Notes: generated by a model not told the origin, from the letters alone. Positions 54,313 through 63,962 are shown, numbered from the stretch's first letter. The stretch: DNA of 64,000 bases from Loktanella fryxellensis (GCF_900110065.1 NZ_FOCI01000008.1:1-64000), one strand, 5' to 3'. Numbers and translations: made by a program.

Positions 54313-54558
54313 ATGCAACCCAAGGGCAAGATTTTCGACGACCTCAGCAACCTGATGACCAACGCCATGGGCGTGGCTCAGGGTGCCCGCGACGAGGCGA
54401 ACAACGCGATGAAATCCATGCTGGACCGCTGGCTGGCCGACCGCGACTTCGTCACCCGCGAGGAATTCGACGCCGTCCGCACGATGGCCCAGAAAGCCCG
54501 CGAAGAGAACGCCACCCTGCAGGCCCGCATCGCCGCGCTGGAAGCCAAGCAGGGCTGA
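54313..54558 (+). CDS. UbiK-family accessory factor (BMFP domain)
   Basis: 81 residues: KIFDDLSNLMTNAMGVAQGARDEANNAMKSMLDRWLADRDFVTREEFD followed by a C-terminal coiled coil AREENATLQARIAALEAKQG. UbiK/BMFP proteins form trimers, contact membranes and assist ubiquinone synthesis. It is divergent from lgt with 118 bases between. Confidence 0.83.
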   Translation: MQPKGKIFDDLSNLMTNAMGVAQGARDEANNAMKSMLDRWLADRDFVTREEFDAVRTMAQKAREENATLQARIAALEAKQG

Positions 54559-54584
54559 CCCCAACGCAACTGCGCGATCCCGAC

Positions 54585-54614
54585 AGGCCCCGCGCCACAG
54601 GTGCGGGGCCTTTG
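54585..54614 (+). terminator. Hairpin terminator after the UbiK-like gene
   Basis: aggccccgc...gcggggcct followed by TTT, 27 bases after the stop. Short T tract, so moderate strength. Confidence 0.65.
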
Positions 54615-54774
54615 CATGTCCGCACCGCTTCGCCACGCCCGGCGCCCCCGCAACAATCCCCCATCCAGTTGCCGGATTGGTCACAGATTGCCCGTCGCAG
54701 GGGCAAAACCCTTGCCAAAGCGGCGAATCCGTATATCGCACGCCGCATCTTGCCGCCGTCATCATAGGTCTTCC

Positions 54775-56478
54775 ATGCCGCAAAACCTTTCGCCGATCCC
54801 CGAACTCTATGTCTCCGCCGACAGCGCCCAGCGCCTGAAGGTCGAGGCGGGCGAACTGGTCAGCCACGATCTGACGTCGCGCCAGCTCTGCGATCTGGAA
54901 CTGCTGATGAACGGCGGCTTCTACCCGCTCAAGGGGTTCCTGCCGCAGGCGGATTACGATTCGGTCGTGTCGGACATGCGTCTGGCCGACGGCAAGCTGT
55001 GGCCGATGCCGATCACGCTCGACGTGTCAGAGGCATTCGCGGACAAGGTCGCCCTCGGTGACGACATCGCCCTGCGCGATCAGGAGGGCGTGATCCTCGC
55101 CACCATGACCGTCACCGACAAGTGGGAGCCCAACAAGGCGCTGGAGGCGGAGAAGGTCTTCGGTGCCGACGATTCCGCGCATCCTGCGGTGAACTATCTG
55201 CACAATACCGCCGGTGCCGTGTATCTGGGCGGCCCGATCACGGGCATCCAGCAGCCCGTGCACTACGATTTCCGCTCGCGCCGCGACACGCCGAACGAAT
55301 TGCGCGCCCGCTTCCGCAAGCTCGGCTGGCGCAAGGTCGTGGCGTTCCAGACCCGCAACCCGCTGCACCGCGCGCATCAGGAACTGACCTTCCGCGCCGC
55401 GCGTGAAGCACAGGCCAACCTGCTGATCCACCCCGTCGTCGGCATGACCAAGCCCGGCGACGTGGACCACTTCACCCGTGTGCGGTGTTACGAGGCGGTG
55501 CTGGACCAGTATCCCGCATCCACGACCACCATGTCGCTGCTGAACCTTGCCATGCGCATGGCCGGCCCGCGCGAAGCCGTTTGGCACGGCCTGATCCGCG
55601 CGAACCACGGCTGCACCCACTTCATCGTCGGCCGCGACCATGCGGGCCCCGGCAAGAACAGCGCAGGCCGCGATTTCTACGGCCCCTACGACGCACAGGA
55701 CCTGTTCAAGCAGTACCAGGACGAGATCGGCGTCGAGATGGTCGATTTCAAGCACATGGTCTATGTGCAGGAAAAGGCGCAGTATTTCCCCGCCGATGAA
55801 GTCCCGCAGGGCGATACCGTGCTGGACATCTCCGGCACCGAACTGCGCCGCCGTCTGGCTGAAGGGCTGGAGATCCCCGAGTGGTTCTCCTTCCCGCAGG
55901 TCGTGGCCGAACTGCGCCGCACCCGGCCCGCGCGCAACAAGCAGGGTTTCACCGTGTTCTTCACGGGCTTCTCGGGTTCCGGCAAATCGACCATCGCCAA
56001 TGCGGTGATGGTCAAGCTGATGGAAATGGGCGGTCGCCCGGTCACCCTGCTCGACGGTGACATCGTGCGCAAGAACCTCAGCTCCGAGCTGGGCTTCAGC
56101 AAGGAACACCGCGATCTGAACATCCGCCGCATCGGCTATGTCGCGTCCGAGATCACCAAGAACGGCGGCATCGCGATCTGTGCGCCGATCGCCCCCTATG
56201 CCACGACGCGCCGCGCCGTGCGCGAGGATATCGAGGCCTTCGGTGCGTTCATCGAGGTGCACGTCGCCACCTCGATCGAGGAGTGCGAGCGGCGTGACCG
56301 CAAGGGCCTCTACAAGCTCGCGCGCGAAGGCAAGATCAAGGAATTCACCGGCATTTCGGACCCCTACGATGTGCCGGAAAACCCCGAAATGCGGATCGAG
56401 ACGGAAAACTCCGACGTGGATCACTGCGCCCATCAGGTCATCCTGAAACTCGAATCCCTCGGCCTGATCACCGCCTGA
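54775..56478 (+). CDS. Bifunctional sulfate adenylyltransferase / APS kinase
   Basis: 567 residues, cytosolic sulfate activation to PAPS. The N-terminal ATP sulfurylase (about 1-385) has AFQTRNPLHRAHQELTFRAA, with the QxRNxxHxxH motif, and FIVGRDHAGPG. The C-terminal APS kinase (about 390-567) has P-loop FFTGFSGSGKSTIANAV, LLDGDIVRKNLSSELGFSKEHRDLNIRRIGYVA and a kinase lid KGLYKLAREGKIKEFTGISDPYD. This Sat-CysC order is the Aquifex/alphaproteobacterial type. It is monocistronic, flanked by hairpins. Confidence 0.95.
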   Translation: MPQNLSPIPELYVSADSAQRLKVEAGELVSHDLTSRQLCDLELLMNGGFYPLKGFLPQADYDSVVSDMRLADGKLWPMPITLDVSEAFADKVALGDDIALRDQEGVILATMTVTDKWEPNKALEAEKVFGADDSAHPAVNYLHNTAGAVYLGGPITGIQQPVHYDFRSRRDTPNELRARFRKLGWRKVVAFQTRNPLHRAHQELTFRAAREAQANLLIHPVVGMTKPGDVDHFTRVRCYEAVLDQYPASTTTMSLLNLAMRMAGPREAVWHGLIRANHGCTHFIVGRDHAGPGKNSAGRDFYGPYDAQDLFKQYQDEIGVEMVDFKHMVYVQEKAQYFPADEVPQGDTVLDISGTELRRRLAEGLEIPEWFSFPQVVAELRRTRPARNKQGFTVFFTGFSGSGKSTIANAVMVKLMEMGGRPVTLLDGDIVRKNLSSELGFSKEHRDLNIRRIGYVASEITKNGGIAICAPIAPYATTRRAVREDIEAFGAFIEVHVATSIEECERRDRKGLYKLAREGKIKEFTGISDPYDVPENPEMRIETENSDVDHCAHQVILKLESLGLITA

Positions 56479-56502
56479 GGTTCCGCGACACGACACAGCC
56501 AA

Positions 56503-56528
56503 AAGGCCGGGCAAGTGCCCGGCCTTCT
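56503..56528 (+). terminator. Hairpin terminator after sat/cysC
   Basis: aaggccgggc-aagt-gcccggcctt, a near-perfect 10-base-pair stem 25 bases after the stop, followed by ctgc rather than a long T run. Confidence 0.7.
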
Positions 56529-56648
56529 GCATTAGGTCATCGACCGTCGCGGGAACACCATTGCGTTAACACATTTTCACCAAATTTCAGGACCACATCG
56601 GTCTGGTGCGCCGCGTTGCGGCTGTGGCCTGAGAAGGGGAGTGCTGCC

Positions 56649-57599
56649 ATGCGAATCCTTGCCGTCGACGACGATCCGATCATCCTCGACCTGCTGCAAT
56701 CGCCCATGTGGCTGGGTACGGCGCACGAACTGACATGCGCCGATTCTGCCGCAGCGGCGCTGGCCGCCATCGCCGCATCCCCCGCCCCCTTCGACGTGTT
56801 CCTGCTGGATATCGTGATGCCGGACACCGACGGCATCGCCCTGTGCGCCGCGATCCGCGCGCTGCCGGCCCATGCGGCGACGCCGATCATCATGATCACC
56901 GCCAGCCATGCGGCCGACGCCATGGAACTGGCCTTTCAGGCCGGTGCGACGGATTTCGTGCGCAAACCGCTGGAAGGGCTGGAACTGGGTGCACGCATCC
57001 ACATGGCGTCCATGCTGAATGCCAGCATCGCCCGCGAACGCAGCGCCCGTGCCACAGCCGACAACCTGCGGCGGCGGCGCGTGCTGGGTTACGACGAACT
57101 CGCACACGCCCCCGACGACAAGGGACCGATGCCGCTCGTCGTGCTCAAGAACCAGATCCTCGGTCTGCCCGCCGGATGCCATGCCATGTCGCTGTTCGCG
57201 ATCCGTGTGCAGCCCTTCGCGCTGCCCACCGCCGACCTTTATGACGACGAAACGCTGCTGGGCCTCAGCATGATCGGCAACGCGGTCGTGGGGGCGCTGC
57301 AGCATGACGGCAGCCGTCTCGCCTATGGTGCGCGCGGTCATTTCGTCGGCATCACGCTCGGGCGTCGCCGCGAAGCGCTCGACATGGTGACGGTCAAGGC
57401 CCGCTCGGGCCTGTCGACGGCGTGGAAGGAGGCAGGGTTCGACGGCCAGCCCCCCACCCTCAAGGGAACGCCTGTCACATCGCTGGGTGTCTGGACCGGG
57501 CGGGCGGCGGTGGAGGCGTTGGACAAGGCGATCACCCGTCAACCGGATCACCGGTTCGCCGACCCGGAATCGTTGTTGCAGCGTTTCGCCGGCGTCTGA
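56649..57599 (+). CDS. Response regulator with uncharacterised output domain
   Basis: 316 residues. The receiver domain (1-120) is complete: acidic pair in LAVDDDPIIL, phospho-acceptor Asp 54 in FLLDIVMPDTDG, Thr 84 in IMITAS, Lys 106 in FVRKPLEG. Residues about 150-316 (KGPMPLVVLKNQILGLPAGCHAMSLFAIRVQPF..., GHFVGITLGRRREALDMV) form an unrecognised domain that might be a highly degenerate GGDEF-like or ligand domain. There is no DNA-binding motif and no adjacent kinase. Confidence 0.85.
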   Translation: MRILAVDDDPIILDLLQSPMWLGTAHELTCADSAAAALAAIAASPAPFDVFLLDIVMPDTDGIALCAAIRALPAHAATPIIMITASHAADAMELAFQAGATDFVRKPLEGLELGARIHMASMLNASIARERSARATADNLRRRRVLGYDELAHAPDDKGPMPLVVLKNQILGLPAGCHAMSLFAIRVQPFALPTADLYDDETLLGLSMIGNAVVGALQHDGSRLAYGARGHFVGITLGRRREALDMVTVKARSGLSTAWKEAGFDGQPPTLKGTPVTSLGVWTGRAAVEALDKAITRQPDHRFADPESLLQRFAGV

Positions 57600-57614
57600 C
57601 GCCGGCGGACGTCG

Positions 57615-57839
57615 TCAGTGCAGCGTTACCAGCTGCATGTGGTGTTCCGCCGCCAGATGACTGGCGATCCCCTCGCTGGCGACCAGGGCGACCTGTTCGC
57701 CCATCGTGTTGTGGACCGCAAACAGCGTCGTCAGATCACCGGCCTGCGCCCGCACGTCGTCAGGCAGATCGGCGGTCGCGACGGGCTTGAGATAGACGAT
57801 GTTGGTCCCGAGGACCGAGAGATCGTTTTTCGTGAACAT
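57615..57839 (-). CDS. DUF1150 family protein
   Basis: 74 residues: NIVYLKPVATADLPDDVRAQAG and LTTLFAVHNTMGEQVALVASEGIASHLAAEHHM are the DUF1150 hallmarks. The gene is typically next to an Hsp20 gene in Alphaproteobacteria, as here (3-base gap), suggesting a role in the heat-shock response. Confidence 0.85.
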   Translation of the reverse strand: MFTKNDLSVLGTNIVYLKPVATADLPDDVRAQAGDLTTLFAVHNTMGEQVALVASEGIASHLAAEHHMQLVTLH

Positions 57840-57842
57840 GGC

Positions 57843-58256
57843 TTATCCTTTCCGGATCTGGATCGTCTGTATAACGCGGTCGGGCACGTGTCGGTTCAGG
57901 TCGATATGCAACAAACCGTTCTCCATCGACGCGGCGCCGACGGTCACACCCTCGGCCAGCACGAAGGACCGCTGGAACTGGCGCGCCGCGATGCCGCGAT
58001 GCAGATAGACGCGAGGTTCCGCATCCTCGCCCTGACGGCCCCGCACGACGAGCGTGGAGTCTTCGATCGTGATCGACAGGTCCGCATCGGCGAACCCGGC
58101 GACGGCCAGCGTGATGCGATAGGACGCATCGCTGGTCTGTTCGATGTTGTAGGGCGGATAGCCGTCGTTGCCGGTCTTGGCGGTGCGTTCCACCAACCGC
58201 TCCAGCTGCTCGAACCCCAGCAGGAACGGATGGGTCCCCAAAGCCAGCTTCGTCAT
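57843..58256 (-). CDS. Small heat-shock protein, Hsp20 family
   Basis: 137 residues. The alpha-crystallin domain runs from PPYNIEQTSDASYRITLAVAGF to NGLLHIDLNRHVP, with the Hsp20 block VYLHRGIAARQFQRSFVLAEGV. It keeps unfolding proteins soluble. AAGGA precedes the start. Regulation by the RpoH-type sigma factors, one of which is encoded in this window, is likely but no promoter was identified. Confidence 0.92.
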   Translation of the reverse strand: MTKLALGTHPFLLGFEQLERLVERTAKTGNDGYPPYNIEQTSDASYRITLAVAGFADADLSITIEDSTLVVRGRQGEDAEPRVYLHRGIAARQFQRSFVLAEGVTVGAASMENGLLHIDLNRHVPDRVIQTIQIRKG

Positions 58257-58456
58257 GCGTTCCGTCCTTCTTGCGTAAGCGACATCGGCAACGCGGCCCC
58301 GTCATGGCTGCCGCTCTCCTCAATATGGGCAGGCCTGACGCATCCTGCAAGGCGTCCCGCGGTGAGCCGGAAAAGGCCTAGGCGACGGCCCCGACAGGCA
58401 CTAGGGTCGGTCCGGGAACGGTGTGCCGCGTGGCGCGCCCCGGATCGGATGCCTGC

Positions 58457-58675
58457 ATGACCTCCTCGAACCGCATGAACGAAACCGAGGTGCTGACCGT
58501 CGAACTCGCCGTGCTGCGCGGGGAACACCGGGATCTGGACCTTGCCATTTCCGTCCTGCAGGAACGTCATCCGGGCGACGTGCTGACGCTGCGCCGCCTG
58601 AAAAAGAAGAAGCTGGCGTTGAAGGACCAGGTCGCACGGATCGAGGATCGCCTGAATCCCGACATCATCGCCTGA
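58457..58675 (+). CDS. YdcH-like DUF465 protein
   Basis: 72 residues, a helical hairpin: ELAVLRGEHRDLDLAISVLQER and TLRRLKKKKLALKDQVARIEDRLNPDII, ending in the common DxIA-like tail. Function unknown. The start is uncertain between ATG 58457 and ATG 58475; neither has a strong ribosome site. Confidence 0.8.
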   Translation: MTSSNRMNETEVLTVELAVLRGEHRDLDLAISVLQERHPGDVLTLRRLKKKKLALKDQVARIEDRLNPDIIA

Positions 58676-58777
58676 CATCCGCGGCCAGCGGTGCTTGCCG
58701 CCCCATCGCGGCCCGATATAAGGCAATGGCAACGCGGTTGACGCAAGCGTGACCGATACAGCAGCAGGGGATGCGCC

Positions 58778-59266
58778 ATGGCGGACGTGCAGATCGGCAT
58801 CATCATGGGCAGCCAGTCCGACTGGCCCACGATGAAGGAAGCCGCCGACATCCTCGACGCGCTTGCCCTGCCTTACGAATCGCGCATCGTCTCGGCGCAC
58901 CGGACGCCCGACCGGCTGTGGGACTATGGCAAGGGGGCCGTGGATCGCGGCCTGCAGGTCATCATCGCAGGCGCTGGCGGTGCGGCGCACCTGCCCGGCA
59001 TGATGGCGTCCAAAACCCGCCTGCCGGTGATCGGCGTGCCGATCCGCACGCAGGCCCTGTCCGGCGTCGACAGCCTCTATTCCATCGTGCAGATGCCGCG
59101 CGGCTATCCGGTCGCCACCATGGCGATCGGGGCCGCAGGCGCCGCCAACGCCGCCCTGATGGCCGCAGCGATCCTTGCGTTGCACGACCCCGCACTGGCA
59201 CAGCGTCTGGACCAGTGGCGCGCCGACCTGTCCGCCTCGATCCCGCAGGAGCCTGTGAATGACTGA
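58778..59266 (+). CDS. purE: N5-carboxyaminoimidazole ribonucleotide mutase
   Basis: Converts N5-CAIR to CAIR in purine synthesis. 162 residues with [59 protein letters not shown] and [24 protein letters not shown](Y)PVATMAIG-type blocks. GCAGGGGA precedes the ATG. It overlaps purK by 8 bases. Confidence 0.96.
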   Translation: MADVQIGIIMGSQSDWPTMKEAADILDALALPYESRIVSAHRTPDRLWDYGKGAVDRGLQVIIAGAGGAAHLPGMMASKTRLPVIGVPIRTQALSGVDSLYSIVQMPRGYPVATMAIGAAGAANAALMAAAILALHDPALAQRLDQWRADLSASIPQEPVND

Positions 59267-60338
59267 CGCAACGCCCCTTGCCCCCGGATCGACCATCGGC
59301 ATCCTCGGCGGCGGCCAGTTGGGCCGGATGCTGTCGGTCGCGGCCGCCCGCCTCGGCTTCAAGACCTGCATCTTTGAACCCAGCGGCGACTGCCCGGCGT
59401 CGCACGTGGCGAACTTCCACCTGCAGGCGGGCTATGACGACACCGCCGCGTTGGAACGGTTCGCCCGGTCCTGCGACGTGCTGACGTTCGAGTTCGAGAA
59501 CATCCCCACCACAGCCCTCGACACGCTGCAGGCGATCAGGCCGATTCACCCGGGCCGCATGGCCCTTGCGACAGCACAGGACCGTCTGGCGGAAAAGACC
59601 TTCCTTCAGGGCCTCGGCCTGACCACGGCCCCGTTTGCCGACGTGACCGACGCAGGCACCCTAGACGCGGCGATTGCGACCATCGGCACCCCCGCGATCC
59701 TGAAAACGCGGCGCATGGGCTATGACGGCAAGGGGCAGATCCGCATCACCGACCCCGCACAGGCCGCAGCCGCATGGGATGCGATGGCAGGTCAACCCGC
59801 GATCCTCGAAGGCTTCGTCGATTTCACGCACGAGGTGTCGGTCATTGCCGCGCGCGGACTGGACGGCGCAGTCGCCTGCTTCGATCCCGGCCAGAACGTG
59901 CACCGCGACGGCATCCTGCACACCACGACCGTGCCTGCCACGCTGACCCCGACGCAGCGCACGGACGCCATCCTCATCGCCGCGCGCATCCTCAACGCCC
60001 TCGACTACGTCGGCGTGCTGGGGGTCGAGCTGTTCGTCACCCCGAACGCGCTGATCGTGAACGAGATCGCGCCCCGCGTGCACAACTCGGGCCACTGGAC
60101 GCAAGCGGGTTGCGCCATCGACCAGTTCGAACAGCATATCCGCGCCATCGCGGGCTGGCCCTTGGGCGACGGCAGCCGCCACAGCAACGTGACGATGGAA
60201 AACCTGATCGGCGCCGACATGGACCGCGTGCCGCAGATCGCCGCCACCAACGCCAGCCTCCACCTCTATGGCAAGCCAGAGGCGCGCCCCGGTCGCAAGA
60301 CGGGCCACGTCAACCGCGTGACCGGCCCTGCCGCCTGA
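59259..60338 (+). CDS. purK: N5-carboxyaminoimidazole ribonucleotide synthase
   Basis: ATP-grasp enzyme that carboxylates AIR before PurE. 359 residues: [98 protein letters not shown] and ENLIGAD. It is coupled to purE by overlap. Confidence 0.96.
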   Translation: MTDATPLAPGSTIGILGGGQLGRMLSVAAARLGFKTCIFEPSGDCPASHVANFHLQAGYDDTAALERFARSCDVLTFEFENIPTTALDTLQAIRPIHPGRMALATAQDRLAEKTFLQGLGLTTAPFADVTDAGTLDAAIATIGTPAILKTRRMGYDGKGQIRITDPAQAAAAWDAMAGQPAILEGFVDFTHEVSVIAARGLDGAVACFDPGQNVHRDGILHTTTVPATLTPTQRTDAILIAARILNALDYVGVLGVELFVTPNALIVNEIAPRVHNSGHWTQAGCAIDQFEQHIRAIAGWPLGDGSRHSNVTMENLIGADMDRVPQIAATNASLHLYGKPEARPGRKTGHVNRVTGPAA

Positions 60339-60354
60339 CGCGCGGTCGCCTGTC

Positions 60355-60413
60355 CATCTGGCCGGATAAACTCCCGCGCGGCGCGCTCCGGTGTCCTCTT
60401 CGGACACCGGACC
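60355..60413 (+). repeat. Dispersed repeat copy and terminator-like hairpin after purK
   Basis: The repeat reads ctggccggataaactcccgc then gcggcgcg. It is followed by the perfect hairpin ggtgtcc-tcttc-ggacacc ending at 60413, between convergent purK and the lipase-like gene. Confidence 0.6.
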
Positions 60414-60415
60414 CC

Positions 60416-61162
60416 TCACTCCCTGCCGAACATCACGCCGGTCAGGCTCAGCCCCCGGTCGAACCGGCCGTTCTGTAAGAACGCCAGCACCTGCGCCATG
60501 ACCAGCGGATTGTTCATCATGAACGTATGCGTCACGGGCAGGACGATGTGATCCTCCATGCCCTCCAGACGGGTGCTGGCGACGCTGACCTTGCCGTCGT
60601 CGACGCCGTCGATGACCGTGGAATAGACCGGATTGAAACTGCGCGACCCGGCGATGATCCCCAGCTCATAGCCTTCGGCCCCCGGCAACGTGTTCGGAAA
60701 ACTGCCCGGTGCTGTGCCCAACTGCATCCCGGCGGGACCGTTGATCCACTGGAACGGCTCCCACCCGCCGAAGACATCGACCAGATCGGATCCTTCGTTC
60801 GGCGGGGCCAGCATCACGACCCGGCCCAGATTGTCGGGATCGTGCTGCGCCAGGTAGGCGCGGATCAGGATACCGCCCATGGAATGCGTCACGACGTTCA
60901 CCCGCCGCCCGGCGCAGGCCGCGATATCCTGTCCCACATGGTCGGCCACCAGTGTCTGGATCGAATCCTGCGTCGAGGGATAGCCGCGGTTGATGACCAC
61001 ATAATCCCTGCTTTCAAGGAAACGTTGCAGGGGCGACAGACTGATCTCTCCGCGGGCCAGCCCGTGCAGCAGCACCACGCATTCCGCGGACGGGGCCGGC
61101 GCAGGACCGGTCCGCGCACAGGCAGGCAGCAAAAGCAGCAACAGGATCAACGCACGCGACAT
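60416..61162 (-). CDS. Lipase-like alpha/beta hydrolase lipoprotein
   Basis: 248 residues. [19 protein letters not shown] is a lipoprotein signal (lipobox PAC). The hydrolase part shows [16 protein letters not shown], the nucleophile elbow [16 protein letters not shown] and late His in [10 protein letters not shown]. This is the pattern of triacylglycerol lipase or PGAP1-like esterases anchored in the envelope. Substrate unknown. Confidence 0.87.
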   Translation of the reverse strand: MSRALILLLLLLPACARTGPAPAPSAECVVLLHGLARGEISLSPLQRFLESRDYVVINRGYPSTQDSIQTLVADHVGQDIAACAGRRVNVVTHSMGGILIRAYLAQHDPDNLGRVVMLAPPNEGSDLVDVFGGWEPFQWINGPAGMQLGTAPGSFPNTLPGAEGYELGIIAGSRSFNPVYSTVIDGVDDGKVSVASTRLEGMEDHIVLPVTHTFMMNNPLVMAQVLAFLQNGRFDRGLSLTGVMFGRE

Positions 61163-61251
61163 ACCGACCGGACCTAGCGCCCCCCGCACGGATCGCCAAG
61201 CGCGACGCTGCATCACTTGCGCCGTCCCCCGGCCCGGGGCAGGTTGCGCGC

Positions 61252-61698
61252 ATGTCACGCCCGCCCCGCCTTGCCGTCCGCGCCGTCATCGTCCACGACG
61301 ACCGCCTGCTGCTGGTCAACGCCTATGCGGGCCGCACGGATTTGTGGTGCGCCCCCGGCGGCGGGGTCGAGGCGCATGCCAGCCTGACCGACAACCTGCG
61401 GCGCGAGATGTACGAAGAGACGGGCCTGCAGGTCCGCATCGGTCCCGTCTGTCTGGTGAACGAGTTTCACGACCCGGACCGCGACATGCATCAGGTCGAT
61501 ATCTATTTCCGCTGCACGGTGGACGATCCGGCCATCGCCGGCGGTTGGGCCGATCCCGAAGGCATCGTGTCGCACCATTGCTGGGTCACCCGGGCGGACC
61601 TGTCGGGCATGGTGGTGAAACCCGACAGCCTCGCCGGCGTGGCGTGGGACGACGGTGGGGCGATGACCTACGACCCGCTGGAACCCATCCTGCGATAG
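61252..61698 (+). CDS. NUDIX hydrolase
   Basis: 148 residues. The Nudix box is [24 protein letters not shown] (GX5EX7REUXEEXGU satisfied). An aromatic-rich strand region [14 protein letters not shown] precedes [11 protein letters not shown]. It hydrolyses a nucleoside-diphosphate-linked substrate of unknown identity. Its last 31 bases overlap the convergent EamA gene. Confidence 0.9.
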   Translation: MSRPPRLAVRAVIVHDDRLLLVNAYAGRTDLWCAPGGGVEAHASLTDNLRREMYEETGLQVRIGPVCLVNEFHDPDRDMHQVDIYFRCTVDDPAIAGGWADPEGIVSHHCWVTRADLSGMVVKPDSLAGVAWDDGGAMTYDPLEPILR

Positions 61699-62522
61699 CG
61701 CACGGGCACGACCGCCACCGCGATCCCGCCCAGCACCAGCGCCATCGCCGCGGCCATGCGCGGCGTCAGCGGCTCGCCCAACAGCGCGACACCGGCGATC
61801 ACCGCGATCACCGGCACCGCCAGTTGCGCGACCGCTGCGGTCGTGACCGCCAGTTCGGGCAGGACGCGGTACCACAGGGCATAGCCCAGCCCCGACGTGA
61901 CCGCCCCCGCCACTAGCGCCAAAGCCAGCCCGCCGGGCGGCAACGGCCCCACGCCGCCGGACAACGGCAACGCCAGCAGCATGATCGGCACGCACAGCGC
62001 GAACTGCGCCGCCGTCGCCGCCGTGGCATCGGCGGCCCCGCGTCCGAGTAGCGTGTAGACGGCCCAGCCCAGTCCCGCGGCCATCATCGCAAGCGCACCC
62101 GCGGGATCGACGGCGACACCGCCCACCGGCACCAGCAGCACCGCAAGACCCGCCAGCGCCACCGCCATCCCAACCCATTGCAGCGCGCCGACGCCCTGTC
62201 CCCGCCCCACCGCGACGGCGAACATCGCCAGTTGCACCGTGCCGAACAGGATCAGCGCCCCCAGCCCTGCCCCAAGGCTCAGGTAGGCTATGGAAAACCC
62301 CGCCATGTAGATCGCCAGTGCCACGGCCCCGGCACCGTATGCCCACCGCCAGCCAAGGATCCGGCCGCGCAGCAGCACCAGCAGCGCCACCGCACCCGCC
62401 GCGACCCGCAAGGCGGCAAAGGTCATGGGCTGCATCCCGTAGCCCGCCACGCCGATCCGGGTCAGCACGGAATTGGCCGCGAACGCGATCAGCACCACGA
62501 CGACAAGCAGCAGCAACCGCAT
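61668..62522 (-). CDS. EamA/DMT family transporter
   Basis: 284 residues, ten predicted membrane helices in two EamA repeats. The first starts LLLVVVVLIAFAANSVLTRIGVAG; the second has GLGWAVYTLLGRGAADATAATAAQF and SGLGYALWYRVLPELAVTTAAVAQLAVPVIAV. It is a metabolite exporter of unknown substrate. The start overlaps the GNAT gene stop by one base (TGATG). Confidence 0.9.
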   Translation of the reverse strand: MRLLLLVVVVLIAFAANSVLTRIGVAGYGMQPMTFAALRVAAGAVALLVLLRGRILGWRWAYGAGAVALAIYMAGFSIAYLSLGAGLGALILFGTVQLAMFAVAVGRGQGVGALQWVGMAVALAGLAVLLVPVGGVAVDPAGALAMMAAGLGWAVYTLLGRGAADATAATAAQFALCVPIMLLALPLSGGVGPLPPGGLALALVAGAVTSGLGYALWYRVLPELAVTTAAVAQLAVPVIAVIAGVALLGEPLTPRMAAAMALVLGGIAVAVVPVRYRRMGSSGS

Positions 62523-63001
62523 CAGCCGAACGCCGCCGGATAGCGCAGTGCTACCTGCGGCACCGCACCGCCCACGCCCACCAGCAGCGTCTGCGCCACC
62601 GGATAGGGAGACGTCAGCCGCGCCGCGGCTGCACTCGAAAATCCTGCCTTGCCATAGAACGCAGGCGCGCCCAGCACCACGACCGGGGTCGCCGTCTGGT
62701 CCGCCCACGCGGCCAGCTGCGCCACCATCCGCCGCCCGTGCCCCCGCCCCTGCCAGTCGGGTGCCACGGCCACGGGCGCCAGGCACAGCCATCCCACCGG
62801 GGCCACCATCGCCGACAGGGCATAGGTGCCGATGATGCCATCCCCCAGCGGGATCACCTGTTCGCCGCGCATTGCACCCGCCTTGCGCAGGGCATGGATC
62901 AGCGCCACTTCGGCCCCGCCGCCGAACGCATCGCGCAGCAGCGCGTCGATCGCGGGCAGGTCTGCGGCGCTGGCGGGGCGGATGAAACCGGGAAACTGCA
63001 T
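62522..63001 (-). CDS. GNAT family N-acetyltransferase
   Basis: 159 residues: IRPASAADLPAIDALLRDAFGGGAEVALI, LAPVAVAPDWQGRGHGRRMVAQL (acetyl-CoA loop QGRGHG) and VVVLGAPAFYGKAGF are typical of the YhbS-like group. The start could also be ATG 63052. It is coupled to the EamA transporter, so the pair may detoxify and export the same compound; that is inference. Confidence 0.88.
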   Translation of the reverse strand: MQFPGFIRPASAADLPAIDALLRDAFGGGAEVALIHALRKAGAMRGEQVIPLGDGIIGTYALSAMVAPVGWLCLAPVAVAPDWQGRGHGRRMVAQLAAWADQTATPVVVLGAPAFYGKAGFSSAAAARLTSPYPVAQTLLVGVGGAVPQVALRYPAAFG

Positions 63002-63124
63002 GGGGCGGTGATGGGCCCATCGGTCGGCGGGCGCAAAGGAAAAATGTCGCATCCCGGCCCCGCTGCAATGCAGCCCCGCATTCATATCTAGGGGCCACGC
63101 ACCAAAGCAGAGCAAGAGGACACC

Positions 63125-63835
63125 ATGAGACACGATCAGGACTTCATCGCCAGCACGGCATCGGTTGCCGCGCAGACCACGCAGGCCGGGGTCGCAACGC
63201 CTGAGAGCCACGACGACGATGCCTTGACCGTGCACCACACCCCGCGCGACAAGCGCGACCGGATCGCGTTGCGTGTGGTCAAATTCATGCGCGTCTTCGC
63301 GGACCGCTTCTTCAGCAACCGCTACGGCCACCGCGCCGTGGTGCTCGAAACCGTCGCCGCCGTGCCGGGCATGGTCGGCGGTCTGTTGCAGCACTTGCGC
63401 GCGCTGCGCCACATCCGCGACGATCAGGGCTGGATCAGGGAACTGATCGAAGAGGCCGACAACGAGCGCATGCACCTGATGACCTTCATCGAGATCGCCC
63501 AGCCGTCGCGGTTCGAGCGGTTCCTGATCGCGACCACGCAACTGGTGTTCTACAACGCGTACTTCTTCCTGTACCTGCTGGCCCCGCGCATCGCGCACCG
63601 CGTCGTGGGCTATCTGGAGGAGGAGGCCGTCATCAGCTATACCCAGTATCTGGCCCAGATCGACGCGGGCAAGGTCGAGAACGTGCCCGCCCCCCAGATC
63701 GCCAAGGATTACTGGAATCTGCCCGACGACGCCCGCCTGCGCGAGGTCGTGATCGTGATCCGCGCAGACGAGGCGCGCCACCGCGACGTCAACCACGACT
63801 TCGCCAACAAGATCGTGACGCGCCAGCACGTCTGA
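63125..63835 (+). CDS. aox: Alternative oxidase (ubiquinol oxidase)
   Basis: 236 residues, inner-membrane-surface diiron enzyme that oxidises ubiquinol with oxygen without pumping protons. All iron-ligand motifs are visible: [39 protein letters not shown] and the C-terminal [16 protein letters not shown]. Hydrophobic helices flank them ([21 protein letters not shown]). Members are uncommon in bacteria but known in marine Alphaproteobacteria. GAGGACACC precedes the ATG; it is divergent from the GNAT gene. Confidence 0.94.
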   Translation: MRHDQDFIASTASVAAQTTQAGVATPESHDDDALTVHHTPRDKRDRIALRVVKFMRVFADRFFSNRYGHRAVVLETVAAVPGMVGGLLQHLRALRHIRDDQGWIRELIEEADNERMHLMTFIEIAQPSRFERFLIATTQLVFYNAYFFLYLLAPRIAHRVVGYLEEEAVISYTQYLAQIDAGKVENVPAPQIAKDYWNLPDDARLREVVIVIRADEARHRDVNHDFANKIVTRQHV

Positions 63836-63846
63836 CGCGGCACACG

Positions 63847-63867
63847 GGGCCGGTCGCACCGGCCCCC
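63847..63867 (+). terminator. Hairpin after the alternative oxidase gene
   Basis: ggggccggt-cgc-accggcccc, a perfect stem 11 bases after the stop, with no T tract. The following 90 bases are C-rich with imperfect gcgccggcc repeats. Confidence 0.6.
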
Positions 63868-63962
63868 TCGCGCCGGCCTTCCTCTCGCACCGCCCCCCCT
63901 TGCGCCGGCCCGCCCCCTTTCGCCGGGCCCCTTAGCACCGGCGCTTCACGCCACATCGAACC

